Below, one piece after another: positions 1 through 5,362 of a stretch of DNA of 5,398 nucleotides. Both the position numbers and the translations under genes were made by a program. The first letter of the stretch is position 1, and each line of letters starts with the position of its first letter. The stretch is from an uncultured Prevotella sp. (GTDB lineage Bacteria > Bacteroidota > Bacteroidia > Bacteroidales > Bacteroidaceae). The DNA is taken from assembly GCA_947095945.1 (NCBI GenBank), contig CAMUQM010000140.1, positions 1 to 5,398 on the forward strand, in the 5' to 3' direction. Under the pieces are notes generated by a model, which worked only from the letters and a program-made list of their open reading frames with translations, was not told the origin of the DNA and ran no database searches.

Positions 1-1
1 T

Positions 2-409
2 AATATCAAAGATGGTTATGCTATACAATTGGCTGTAAAACATGGATTACAGCTTACAATTATGACAGGTGGTCATAATGAGAATATTCGTTTTCGCTAT
101 GAATATCTTGGCGTTAAGGATGTTTATATCAGCTGTTCTATGAAAATTCGTACTTGGGAAGAGTTTCTTAAGAAGTATGATTTGAAAGAAGATGAAATCA
201 TTTACGTTGGTGATGACATCCCTGATTATGAAGTGATGAAACGTGCTGGCTGCCCTTGTTGTCCAAAAGATGCTTGCGCTGAAATCAAAGAGATATCAAC
301 CTATATAAGTGATTGTAAGGGTGGATATGGTGTAGCACGTGATATTCTTGAGCAGGTGATGAAAGCACAAGGCAAATGGGTGTTGAATGAAAAGGCTTTT
401 GGTTGGTAA
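2..409 (+). CDS. kdsC: KDO 8-phosphate phosphatase, KdsC-like HAD family (5' end outside window)
   Basis: The product should hydrolyse 3-deoxy-D-manno-octulosonate 8-phosphate to KDO and phosphate in the cytoplasm, a step towards the lipopolysaccharide inner core. The reading frame is open to the left edge, so this is the last 135 codons of a protein usually about 170 residues long. The N-terminal DxD nucleophile motif lies outside. A TTG at 29 is not a credible start because homologous sequence (NIKDGYAIQLA) runs upstream of it. Visible are HAD motif II (IMTGG, positions 59-73, where E. coli KdsC has ITGR), the lysine of motif III (SMK), motif IV YVGDDIPD (203-226), and a C-terminal GGYGVAR...QGKW tail that is typical of KdsC. 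The tail argues against the related KDN 9-phosphate phosphatases, though a sialic-acid-type substrate cannot be fully excluded. The protein carries a cysteine-rich CPCCPKDAC stretch after motif IV. It is the first visible gene of a cluster with maf and rlmH. Confidence 0.85.
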   Translation, partial: NIKDGYAIQLAVKHGLQLTIMTGGHNENIRFRYEYLGVKDVYISCSMKIRTWEEFLKKYDLKEDEIIYVGDDIPDYEVMKRAGCPCCPKDACAEIKEISTYISDCKGGYGVARDILEQVMKAQGKWVLNEKAFGW

Positions 410-420
410 ACGATAAAATA

Positions 421-984
421 ATGAAGCATATTATACTTGCGAGTAATTCACCGCGTAGACGTGAACTTTTAGCTGGTTTAGACCTTGATTTTGAGGTAAA
501 AGTGTTGCCTGATATAGATGAATCTTATCCTGACAATCTACCTGCTGTTGAAGTAGCAGGCTTTATTTCTCGTGAAAAGGCAGCTCCCTACCGTGCCTTG
601 ATAGGGGAGAGCGACCTTGTAATTACGGCAGATACTGTGGTGATTGTTGGTGATGAAGTACTTGGAAAACCTAAGGATGTCGAGGATGCGCGCCGTATGC
701 TTCAATTAATCAGCGGTAAAACGCATCAGGTTATCACGGGTGTTTGTTTATTGACAACCGATAAAGATCATTCTTTTTCAGTGACAACTGACGTTACTTT
801 TAAGCAACTGTCAGCTGATGAAATTGCTTATTATATAGAGCATTACAAGCCTTTTGATAAAGCAGGAGCTTATGGTATTCAAGAATGGATTGGCTATGTT
901 GGTGTCACATCTATCAACGGAAGCTATTTTAATGTTATGGGATTGCCTGTGCAAAGATTGTGGGAAGAAATAAAGAAGTTGTAA
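421..984 (+). CDS. maf: Maf-family nucleoside triphosphate pyrophosphatase (YhdE type)
   Basis: This cytoplasmic enzyme hydrolyses dTTP, UTP and some modified pyrimidine triphosphates to monophosphates plus pyrophosphate. It is proposed to clean the nucleotide pool and is linked to septum inhibition in Bacillus. At 187 residues it has the normal family length. Visible motifs are ASNSPRRREL at 7-16 (phosphate-binding loop), SREKA at 50-54, TADTVV at 69-74 with the probable catalytic Asp71, LGKPKD at 81-86, SGKTHQVITGV at 98-108, DKAGAYGIQ at 146-154 and GSYFNVMGLP at 167-176. The DKAGAYGIQ signature with Gln154 points to the YhdE/dTTP-UTP subfamily rather than YceF/m7GTP. I chose the ATG at 421, which gives the canonical MKHIILASNSP start. 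An in-frame TTG at 403 would add six residues and overlap the kdsC stop, and is unlikely. No clear Shine-Dalgarno precedes the ATG. The gene follows kdsC by 11 nt. Confidence 0.93.
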   Translation: MKHIILASNSPRRRELLAGLDLDFEVKVLPDIDESYPDNLPAVEVAGFISREKAAPYRALIGESDLVITADTVVIVGDEVLGKPKDVEDARRMLQLISGKTHQVITGVCLLTTDKDHSFSVTTDVTFKQLSADEIAYYIEHYKPFDKAGAYGIQEWIGYVGVTSINGSYFNVMGLPVQRLWEEIKKL

Positions 985-985
985 T

Positions 986-1456
986 ATGAAGACAATTCTC
1001 ATCCTTGTAGGGAAAACGCAGAATAAGATTTTTAAGGTTGGTATAGATGACTATGTCAGCCGTATTGAGCATTATATGCCGTTTAGTATTACAACAATCC
1101 CAGAATTAAAAAATACAAAAAGCCTTTCGGAAGATCAGCAAAAACAGAAAGAAGGTGAACTGATTTTGAAAGAAATTCAGCCTTCTGATACTGTTGTTTT
1201 GTTAGATGAACATGGTGCAGAGTTTCGTTCGATAGAATATGCTAAATGGTTGAAACAAAAACAAAATACGGCTCGTCGCCTTGTTTTTGTTATTGGTGGA
1301 CCGTATGGCTTCTCATCAGATGTTTACGCTCGTGCTAATGAAAAAATCTCATTATCACGCATGACATTCTCGCATCAGATGGTTAGACTTATCTTTACAG
1401 AGCAACTTTATCGTGCTTGTACAATTATTAAAGGTGAACCATATCACCATGAATAA
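986..1456 (+). CDS. rlmH: 23S rRNA (pseudouridine1915-N3)-methyltransferase RlmH
   Basis: RlmH uses S-adenosylmethionine to methylate N3 of pseudouridine 1915 in helix 69 of 23S rRNA, acting late on assembled 70S ribosomes. The 156 residues match the usual length of this small SPOUT (trefoil-knot) enzyme. Visible are VLLDEHGAEFRS at 71-82, the SAM-binding FVIGGPYGF at 101-109, SLSRMTFSHQMVR at 122-134, EQLYRA at 139-144 and the C-terminal EPYHHE at 151-156. E. coli ends in YHRE, so the Arg-to-His change here is a mild family variant. The ATG at 986 lies 1 nt after the maf stop, so the two genes are almost certainly cotranscribed and probably translationally coupled; no strong Shine-Dalgarno is seen. 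The gene ends in a spacer shared with a convergent gene. The assignment is secure because the signature motifs are present in order over the full length. Confidence 0.95.
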   Translation: MKTILILVGKTQNKIFKVGIDDYVSRIEHYMPFSITTIPELKNTKSLSEDQQKQKEGELILKEIQPSDTVVLLDEHGAEFRSIEYAKWLKQKQNTARRLVFVIGGPYGFSSDVYARANEKISLSRMTFSHQMVRLIFTEQLYRACTIIKGEPYHHE

Positions 1457-1487
1457 TTTCTTTTTTACCATCTTTACCTAATGTTCT

Positions 1488-1553
1488 TATGACTAACACG
1501 TACAGTGTTGATGCTAAGCACGATGTGTGTTAAGGCTAAGCACGGAGCGTGTT
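1488..1553. repeat. Array of three 22-bp palindromic units, copy 1 (rlmH/HAD phosphatase convergent spacer)
   Basis: Three consecutive 22-bp units fill 1488-1509, 1510-1531 and 1532-1553. Each has a small inverted repeat: AACAC/GTGTT in the first, CAC/GTG in the second, and CACG/CGTG in the third, which reaches 7 bp if a G-T pair is allowed. Units two and three share GCTAAGCACG. The array begins 31 nt after the rlmH stop and ends 149 nt before the stop of the convergent gene. It has no open reading frame and no T-tract typical of a terminator. The short inverted repeat TACCAT (1466-1471)/ATGGTA (1570-1575) surrounds it. A related array is at 3606-3671. Its role is unknown; it could act as a transcript-end structure, a protein-binding site or a dispersed REP-like repeat. 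Confidence 0.75.
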
Positions 1554-1580
1554 TACCGTTTTAAATATAATGGTAGTTAT

Positions 1581-1612
1581 GATAAATAAGATTTTGTGAG
1601 TATGTATTTATC
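1581..1612. other. 8-bp inverted repeat with 16-nt loop in the rlmH 3' spacer
   Basis: GATAAATA at 1581-1588 is the exact reverse complement of TATTTATC at 1605-1612. It lies between the 22-bp array and the hairpin downstream of the convergent gene. The stem is entirely AT-rich apart from one G-C pair, and no T-tract follows on either strand, so a terminator role is doubtful. In sequence this AT-rich it may be chance. Confidence 0.3.
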
Positions 1613-1644
1613 CCCTTTCCTAAATGAAATAAAATATAAAAGAA

Positions 1645-1683
1645 TTGCTATATATAAAGACGTTACGCCTTCATATATAGCAA
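1645..1683 (-). terminator. Probable intrinsic terminator of the HAD phosphatase gene
   Basis: TTGCTATATAT (1645-1655) and ATATATAGCAA (1673-1683) form a perfect 11-bp stem. Inside it AAG/CTT and CG/CG pairs continue the helix with two mismatches to a TTA loop at 1663-1665. Read on the minus strand, the hairpin starts about 20 nt after the stop codon at 1703 and is followed by a T-rich stretch (TTCTTTTATATTTTATTTC), as expected for an intrinsic terminator. On the plus strand no T-tract follows, so it is less likely to end rlmH transcription by itself. Confidence 0.6.
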
Positions 1684-1702
1684 GCAAGAATTGTGAAACT
1701 AT

Positions 1703-2347
1703 TTAGTCACTAAGAATTTCTGATGGTTTGTCAACGAATATGGTACCACCATGTTCTATTAAGTAATCTTTATCACGGAAACCCCATAGTACACTGATGC
1801 ATGGTAAGCCACAGTTTTGGGCTGTCATTATATCAACATCGCTATCCCCAATATATACAGCGCCTTCCTTTGATGCGTCTAATTGTCGAAGAGCCTCTAA
1901 CACGGTGTCTGGTGCAGGCTTCTTTCTTATAGTTTCTCGCTCTCCTATTGCTATCTCTATTGTATTTGGAAAAAAGTGTTTTGCGAGATCTTGTGTTGCT
2001 GCATAGAACTTATTACTTACAATAGCGAGCTTCTTGCCACGACGTTTTAATTCGCTTAATAACTCCGGAATACCTTCATATGGACTGGTTGTGTCGAGAT
2101 TATGTTCCATGTAATGTTCACGGAATTTGGCGTATGTCTCCTCAAACTTAGGATTATTTGCTCCCTCTGGAATGGCACGTTCCATGAGAAGTTTTACACC
2201 ATTTCCCACAAACATACGTATTTCTTCTACTGTACGTTCTGGCATTCCTGCCCAGCGAAGAGCATAGTTTGTACTTGCAGCTAAGTCTCCTAAGGTGTTC
2301 AGCAACGTACCGTCTAAATCAAATATATATGTATCGAATTCTTTCAT
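1703..2347 (-). CDS. gph: HAD-superfamily phosphatase, phosphoglycolate phosphatase type
   Basis: This 214-residue soluble haloacid dehalogenase-type hydrolase most resembles phosphoglycolate phosphatase (Gph), which removes phosphate from 2-phosphoglycolate arising from DNA repair or oxygenation. Visible motifs are IFDLDGTL at 8-15 (nucleophile Asp10, acid/base Asp12), a helical cap at about 17-85, VSNK at 110-113 (motif II Ser111), KKPAPD at 142-147 (motif III Lys143) and YIGDSDVD at 165-172 (motif IV, metal-binding Asp168 and Asp172). All catalytic residues are present. Related HAD phosphatases such as PpaX or broad sugar phosphatases share the same motifs, so the substrate is inferred. 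The ATG at 2347 is supported because the protein begins just before the first HAD motif. AAAGGA sits only 2 nt upstream of it, closer than a usual Shine-Dalgarno. The gene is divergent from mltG and convergent with rlmH. Confidence 0.75.
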   Translation of the reverse strand: MKEFDTYIFDLDGTLLNTLGDLAASTNYALRWAGMPERTVEEIRMFVGNGVKLLMERAIPEGANNPKFEETYAKFREHYMEHNLDTTSPYEGIPELLSELKRRGKKLAIVSNKFYAATQDLAKHFFPNTIEIAIGERETIRKKPAPDTVLEALRQLDASKEGAVYIGDSDVDIMTAQNCGLPCISVLWGFRDKDYLIEHGGTIFVDKPSEILSD

Positions 2348-2368
2348 TATCCTTTAGTTTACTTCATA

Positions 2369-2376
2369 CAAAAGTA
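2369..2376 (-). promoter_or_regulatory. Candidate -7 element for the HAD phosphatase gene
   Basis: On the minus strand TACTTTTG matches the Bacteroidetes -7 consensus TAnnTTTG and lies 21 nt upstream of the start codon at 2347. No good TTTG -33 element is seen at the expected distance, where a 25-bp palindrome lies instead. A second match, TAACTTTG at 2433-2440 on the minus strand, is an alternative and would place the palindrome in the transcript leader. Confidence 0.4.
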
Positions 2377-2386
2377 CATAATTATA

Positions 2387-2411
2387 AAGAGAATAGATAA
2401 TCTTTTCTCTT
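2387..2411. promoter_or_regulatory. Near-perfect 25-bp palindrome, candidate operator between divergent genes
   Basis: Arms AAGAGAA (2387-2393) and TTCTCTT (2405-2411) pair exactly. The inner AGAT (2395-2398) and ATCT (2400-2403) also pair around the central A at 2399, leaving only a T/T mismatch at 2394/2404. It starts 10 nt upstream of the -7 candidate at 2369-2376, so it covers the -33 region of that promoter. It also lies about 60 nt upstream of the mltG -7 element. It could bind a dimeric regulator of the leftward gene or of both genes. No regulator gene is present in the window, and the sequence is AT-rich, so function is inferred. Confidence 0.4.
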
Positions 2412-2447
2412 AAATTTCAAAAAAGATATAATCAAAGTTACAAGTCA

Positions 2448-2480
2448 TTGCTCGTTTCATACTTTAAAATTGTATCTTTG
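2448..2480 (+). promoter_or_regulatory. Bacteroidetes sigma-A-type promoter of mltG
   Basis: TATCTTTG at 2473-2480 is an exact match to the Bacteroidetes -7 consensus TAnnTTTG and is followed by CACC, the form often seen in Prevotella and Bacteroides promoters. A TTG at 2448-2450, 22 nt upstream, may serve as the -33 element. Transcription would begin just downstream, giving a leader of roughly 20 nt before the ATG at 2507. Confidence 0.75.
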
Positions 2481-2506
2481 CACCTCAGATAAATAAAGTA
2501 AAGACG

Positions 2507-3541
2507 ATGGCTAAATCTAAAGGAAAGAACAAGGGAACATCATCCCGCTGGATTATTGTGGCTATTTTTGCAGTATTGGCAGGTATAGCATACTTTCTAT
2601 TTTTTTCAGGAATGTCCCGCACTGGGAAGGAAACTTACGTTCTTATTGATGATAATGACAATATAGACTCTGTATATGCTAAGCTCCAACCAATCTCAAC
2701 TTCTCAAGGTTTCTGGGTGTTTAAGCAACTTGCTGGTGTTATGGGATATGCAGATAATATTCGTCCCGGTAGATATACTGTGGGGGCTTCAGGCTCTCTT
2801 CAGACTTCACGTCATATTATCAATGGTCTTCAGGCTTCTGTGAAAATTACGATTAGATCAGTAAGAACAATTGAAGATTTAGCAAAAGACGTGAGTGAGA
2901 AACTGATGTTTACACGTGAAGAACTTCTTTCACGTCTTAAATCAAAGGAGGTTTGTAAGAAATATGGTTTTACACCAGAAACGATTCCCGCAATGTTCAT
3001 TCCTAATACATACGACTTTTATTGGAATACCTCAGTTGATAAGTTTCTCAATAAGATGAGTGAAGAGAACAAGAAGTTCTGGAACTTTGAGCGAAAAGAG
3101 AAGGCAAAGCAGGCTGGCTTTACGGAAAGCGAAATTGTGACACTTGCAAGTATTGTTGACGAAGAAACTGACAATGAAGCAGAAATGCCTAAGATTGCAG
3201 GTATGTATATCAATCGTTTACATATCAAGATGCCATTGCAGGCTGATCCAACAGTAAAATTTGCAACAAAGAACTTTACCGCTCATCGTATCTATCAGAA
3301 ATGGTTAACGGTTGACAATCCTTATAATACTTATAAGTATCGTGGTCTTCCTCCTGGTCCAATTCGTATCCCTTCGGTAGCAGCTATTGATGCAGTGTTA
3401 GATTATGTTCATCATGATTATATCTATATGTGTGCTAAGGAGGATTTTAGCGGTACACATAACTTTGCTAAAACATATGAAGAGCATCAAGTGAATGCTG
3501 CAAAGTATGCTAAAGCTTTGAATGAACGTGGTATAAATTAA
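2507..3541 (+). CDS. mltG: Endolytic murein transglycosylase MltG (YceG family)
   Basis: MltG is an inner-membrane lytic transglycosylase that cuts nascent peptidoglycan glycan strands, and it is proposed to terminate strand elongation. The 344-residue protein has a basic N-terminus (KSKGKNKG), one membrane segment at about 14-34 and an extracytoplasmic remainder, the usual topology. A LysM-like subdomain is expected at about 40-115. The catalytic domain shows FIPNTYDFYW at 164-173, TLASIVDEET at 212-221, INRLHIKMPLQADPTV at 235-250, YNTYKYRGLPPGPI at 273-286 and THNFAKTYEEH at 317-327. By alignment from memory with E. coli MltG (ASIVEKET, catalytic Glu218), the catalytic residue is Glu220, which is retained; the glutamate two residues earlier is replaced by Asp218. 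The gene has its own promoter at 2448-2480 and stands alone, flanked by a divergent HAD phosphatase gene and a convergent pseudouridine synthase gene. The start is supported by the short leader and the membrane anchor directly after it. Confidence 0.93.
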   Translation: MAKSKGKNKGTSSRWIIVAIFAVLAGIAYFLFFSGMSRTGKETYVLIDDNDNIDSVYAKLQPISTSQGFWVFKQLAGVMGYADNIRPGRYTVGASGSLQTSRHIINGLQASVKITIRSVRTIEDLAKDVSEKLMFTREELLSRLKSKEVCKKYGFTPETIPAMFIPNTYDFYWNTSVDKFLNKMSEENKKFWNFERKEKAKQAGFTESEIVTLASIVDEETDNEAEMPKIAGMYINRLHIKMPLQADPTVKFATKNFTAHRIYQKWLTVDNPYNTYKYRGLPPGPIRIPSVAAIDAVLDYVHHDYIYMCAKEDFSGTHNFAKTYEEHQVNAAKYAKALNERGIN

Positions 3542-3592
3542 GGAGATAATATAGTTTATCTGACTACCTTCTCCCGATGTTTTAATACTTTA

Positions 3593-3681
3593 TTTTATCA
3601 TGTGCGATGCCTCACACGTATTGTGTTGACGCTTCGCACATATTGTGTTTATGCCTCGCACATATTGTGCGGATGATAAAA
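3593..3681. repeat. 9-bp inverted repeat bracketing the second 22-bp array
   Basis: TTTTATCAT at 3593-3601 is the exact reverse complement of ATGATAAAA at 3673-3681. The two arms enclose the three-unit array at 3606-3671 with only a few bases between. A transcript from either strand could form a cruciform-like structure with a basal stem and up to three small hairpins. The first array has only a weaker 6-bp bracket (TACCAT/ATGGTA). Confidence 0.55.
3606..3671. repeat. Array of three 22-bp palindromic units, copy 2 (mltG/rluA convergent spacer)
   Basis: Units occupy 3606-3627, 3628-3649 and 3650-3671. Units two and three share CGCACATATTGTG, and the third holds a perfect CGCACA/TGTGCG stem with a TAT loop (3657-3671). 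The first unit carries ACAC/GTGT. The array is related to the one at 1488-1553: aligned without gaps, positions 1496-1515 and 3614-3633 agree at 17 of 20 bases, and both arrays hold three units. It begins 64 nt after the mltG stop and ends 58 nt before the stop of the convergent gene. There is no T-tract next to the units, so a standard terminator is not evident. Function unknown. Confidence 0.8.
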
Positions 3682-3729
3682 ACCAATGAAAGTTGTACCT
3701 ATTAGTCTTGCTTAATTTAAGATTCTCTA

Positions 3730-4401
3730 TTAGAATTTACCTATTGCTTGCCAAAGATTATCTTTAGGCAACGGTGATTCTATACTAATATTTTCCTTTG
3801 AAACTGGGTGAATAAACTCAACGCGATGGCTCAATAAACAGATACTTCCATCTGAATTAGAGCGTGGAGCGCCATATTTCAAGTCGCCTTTTATAGGGCA
3901 ATCCATGTTAGATAACTGACAACGAATCTGATGATGACGCCCCGTCATCAAATTAATCTCTAATAGTGTGTAACGTTCTGACTGGTTGATTACCTTATAA
4001 TGTAAGATAGATTTCTTAGAAGTTGGAACTTGGTGATTATAAGCGTAACTCTTATTCTGTCGTTCGTTACGTACAAGCCAATCTGTTAATGTAGCTTCCG
4101 ATTCTAATGGTGGACGTGTAACAATAGCCCAATAAGTCTTATGTACCTCACCATTGCGGAACATATCGTTTAGTCTTGTAAGTGCTTTTGAAGTCTTGGC
4201 AAAGACAACCAATCCTGAAACAGGGCGATCAAGTCTATGCACAACACCCAAAAAAACATTGCCAGGCTTCTGGTATTTCTCCTTTATCCATTGTTTGACA
4301 ATCTCTGATAAAGGTTCATCACCTGTTTTATCGCCTTGAACTATCTCGCCTGCTTCTTTATAGACGATGATGATATGGTTATCTTCGTAAAGTACTTCCA
4401 T
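3730..4401 (-). CDS. RluA-family RNA pseudouridine synthase without S4 domain
   Basis: The protein should isomerise specific uridines in rRNA or tRNA to pseudouridine in the cytoplasm. At 223 residues it lacks an N-terminal S4 RNA-binding domain, like RluA and TruC and unlike RluC/RluD. Visible are YEDNHIIIVYKEAGEIVQ at 5-22 (core strand opening the fold), the signature HRLDRPVSGL at 55-64 with the catalytic Asp58, FAKTSKAL at 67-74, LMTGRHHQIRCQL at 151-163 and the late KGDLKYG motif at 171-177. All core motifs are intact. The target uridine cannot be told from sequence, so no gene symbol is given. The ATG at 4401 fits the family N-terminus. No Shine-Dalgarno and no convincing promoter were recognised upstream, although the 162-nt gap and the hairpin after fabG suggest separate transcription. 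Confidence 0.9.
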   Translation of the reverse strand: MEVLYEDNHIIIVYKEAGEIVQGDKTGDEPLSEIVKQWIKEKYQKPGNVFLGVVHRLDRPVSGLVVFAKTSKALTRLNDMFRNGEVHKTYWAIVTRPPLESEATLTDWLVRNERQNKSYAYNHQVPTSKKSILHYKVINQSERYTLLEINLMTGRHHQIRCQLSNMDCPIKGDLKYGAPRSNSDGSICLLSHRVEFIHPVSKENISIESPLPKDNLWQAIGKF

Positions 4402-4563
4402 AGTAAGACATGTTTTATAGAGCGCTATAATAAAAGATTATCGGTATTAACAATTATAGAGAAACAGCTTAAATAAAGTCTTTTGTCTGCAATGTATGTG
4501 TTAGTAGAAATGTCTAACCTACTTACTTTAATGAGTCAAAGAGATTTATAGAAGCAAGTTAAT
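4402..4563. other. Spacer upstream of the pseudouridine synthase gene, no clear content
   Basis: This AT-rich stretch between the fabG hairpin and the pseudouridine synthase gene should contain the latter's promoter. On the minus strand there is no exact TAnnTTTG. The nearest forms are TATAATTG (4451-4458) and TCTCTTTG (4537-4544), each off by one base and without a good -33 partner. A small inverted repeat, GTTAG (4500-4504)/CTAAC (4514-4518), is present. No open reading frame, tRNA or 22-bp repeat unit is seen. Confidence 0.5.
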
Positions 4564-4612
4564 TTCTTCCCTCCCTACCCTTTCAGCTTTACAATATGGA
4601 GGGAGGGAAGAA
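4564..4612 (-). terminator. 3' hairpin of fabG, probable terminator
   Basis: TTCTTCCCTCCCT (4564-4576) and AGGGAGGGAAGAA (4600-4612) form a perfect 13-bp stem with a 23-nt loop. On the minus strand it begins 3 nt after the fabG stop codon. The stem is one-sided, with pyrimidines on one arm and purines on the other. The sequence after it (AATTAACTTGC) is only weakly T-rich, so it may act as a terminator or as a structure protecting the fabG mRNA 3' end. Confidence 0.6.
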
Positions 4613-4615
4613 GCT

Positions 4616-5362
4616 TTACATATTCATACCACCATCAACTTGGAGAACCTGACCTGTAACATAGCTTGACAGTTCAGAACCAAGATAAACAGCTGTATTA
4701 GCAATATCTTCAACAGTACCACCACGACGGAGAGGGATCTTTGATGTCCATTCCTTACGGATATTGTCATCCAAAGCCTGTGTCATAGCTGTATCAATGA
4801 AACCGGGAGCAATTGCATTTGCACGGATACCCTTAGGACCCATCTCCTGAGCAACGCTCTTAGCCAAAGCAATCATACCAGCCTTTGAAGCAGCATAGTT
4901 AGCCTGACCAGCATTACCGTGAACACCAACAACACTTGCCATGTTAATAATACTACCACCACGCTGACGCATCATTACTGGTACACAGGCGTGAATGAAG
5001 TTGAAGGCACTCTTAAGGTTTACTGCGATAACAGCATCCCACTGTTGCTCAGTCATACGAAGCATAAGACCATCTTTAGTAATACCAGCATTGTTAATGA
5101 GGATATCAATAGAACCGAACTCTTCCTTAACCTGCTTTACAACCTCTTCTGACTGTGCGAAGTCTGCAGCATTACTTGCATAACCTTTAGCCTTTACGCC
5201 AAAAGCGGCAATCTCTGCCTCAGTAGCTTTACCATTCTCGTCAATAACGAGGTCGGTGAACGCAACGTTTGCACCCTCCTCTGCAAACTTCAATGCGATA
5301 GCCTTACCAATACCACGTGCAGCACCTGTAATCAGGGCTGTCTTACCTTCCAATAATTTCAT
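4616..5362 (-). CDS. fabG: 3-oxoacyl-[acyl-carrier-protein] reductase FabG
   Basis: FabG performs the first reduction in each round of type II fatty acid elongation, converting 3-oxoacyl-ACP to (R)-3-hydroxyacyl-ACP with NADPH in the cytoplasm. The 248-residue protein is a complete classical short-chain dehydrogenase of typical length. Visible are the cofactor loop TGAARGIG at 12-19, NNAG at 90-93, and the catalytic tetrad Asn115 (NLKSAF), Ser143 (MASVVG), Tyr156 and Lys160 (YAASK). Further matches are PGFIDTAMT at 186-194, IPLRRGG at 209-215 and the C-terminal QVDGGMNM. The SNAADF at 63-68 lacks the usual Asp of the adenine-binding DV motif, which I believe is common in Bacteroidetes FabG. 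Other SDR enzymes share the tetrad, but the close overall match to FabG makes this call firm. The ATG at 5362 has an A-rich upstream region and no Shine-Dalgarno. No -7 promoter element was seen in the 36 bases left in the window. Confidence 0.94.
   Translation of the reverse strand: MKLLEGKTALITGAARGIGKAIALKFAEEGANVAFTDLVIDENGKATEAEIAAFGVKAKGYASNAADFAQSEEVVKQVKEEFGSIDILINNAGITKDGLMLRMTEQQWDAVIAVNLKSAFNFIHACVPVMMRQRGGSIINMASVVGVHGNAGQANYAASKAGMIALAKSVAQEMGPKGIRANAIAPGFIDTAMTQALDDNIRKEWTSKIPLRRGGTVEDIANTAVYLGSELSSYVTGQVLQVDGGMNM

Noticed and set aside
29..31. TTG as a start for the first gene
   Set aside because: Conserved KdsC sequence continues in frame to the left edge, so the gene is truncated by the window rather than starting here.
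218..220. MltG thought inactive because ASIVDEET has Asp in place of the first Glu of ASIVEKET (residue numbers, protein at 2507-3541)
   Set aside because: Counting along E. coli MltG places the catalytic Glu218 at the second glutamate, which is kept here as Glu220.
403..420. TTG start for maf adding MVNDKI and overlapping the kdsC stop
   Set aside because: The family's conserved N-terminus begins at the ATG at 421, and a TTG start is less likely than an ATG 18 nt downstream.
811..1002. Minus-strand open frame across the maf 3' end and rlmH start
   Set aside because: It is antisense to well-supported maf and rlmH coding sequence and shows no recognisable domain.
1433..1466. Small GGTGA/TCACC hairpin at the rlmH end followed by a T-run as a terminator
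   Set aside because: The stem is only 5 bp, lies within the coding sequence, and is separated from the T-run by about 8 nt or more; too weak to call.
1488..1553. CRISPR array
   Set aside because: Three 22-bp units directly abut with no unique spacers, and no cas gene is present.
3542..3574. AGATAA/TTATCT hairpin after mltG as an intrinsic terminator
   Set aside because: The stem is short and AT-rich with no T-tract directly after it; the T-rich stretch begins only further downstream.
4919..5183. Plus-strand open frames within fabG
   Set aside because: They are antisense to a complete FabG with all catalytic residues, and their translations show no domain.
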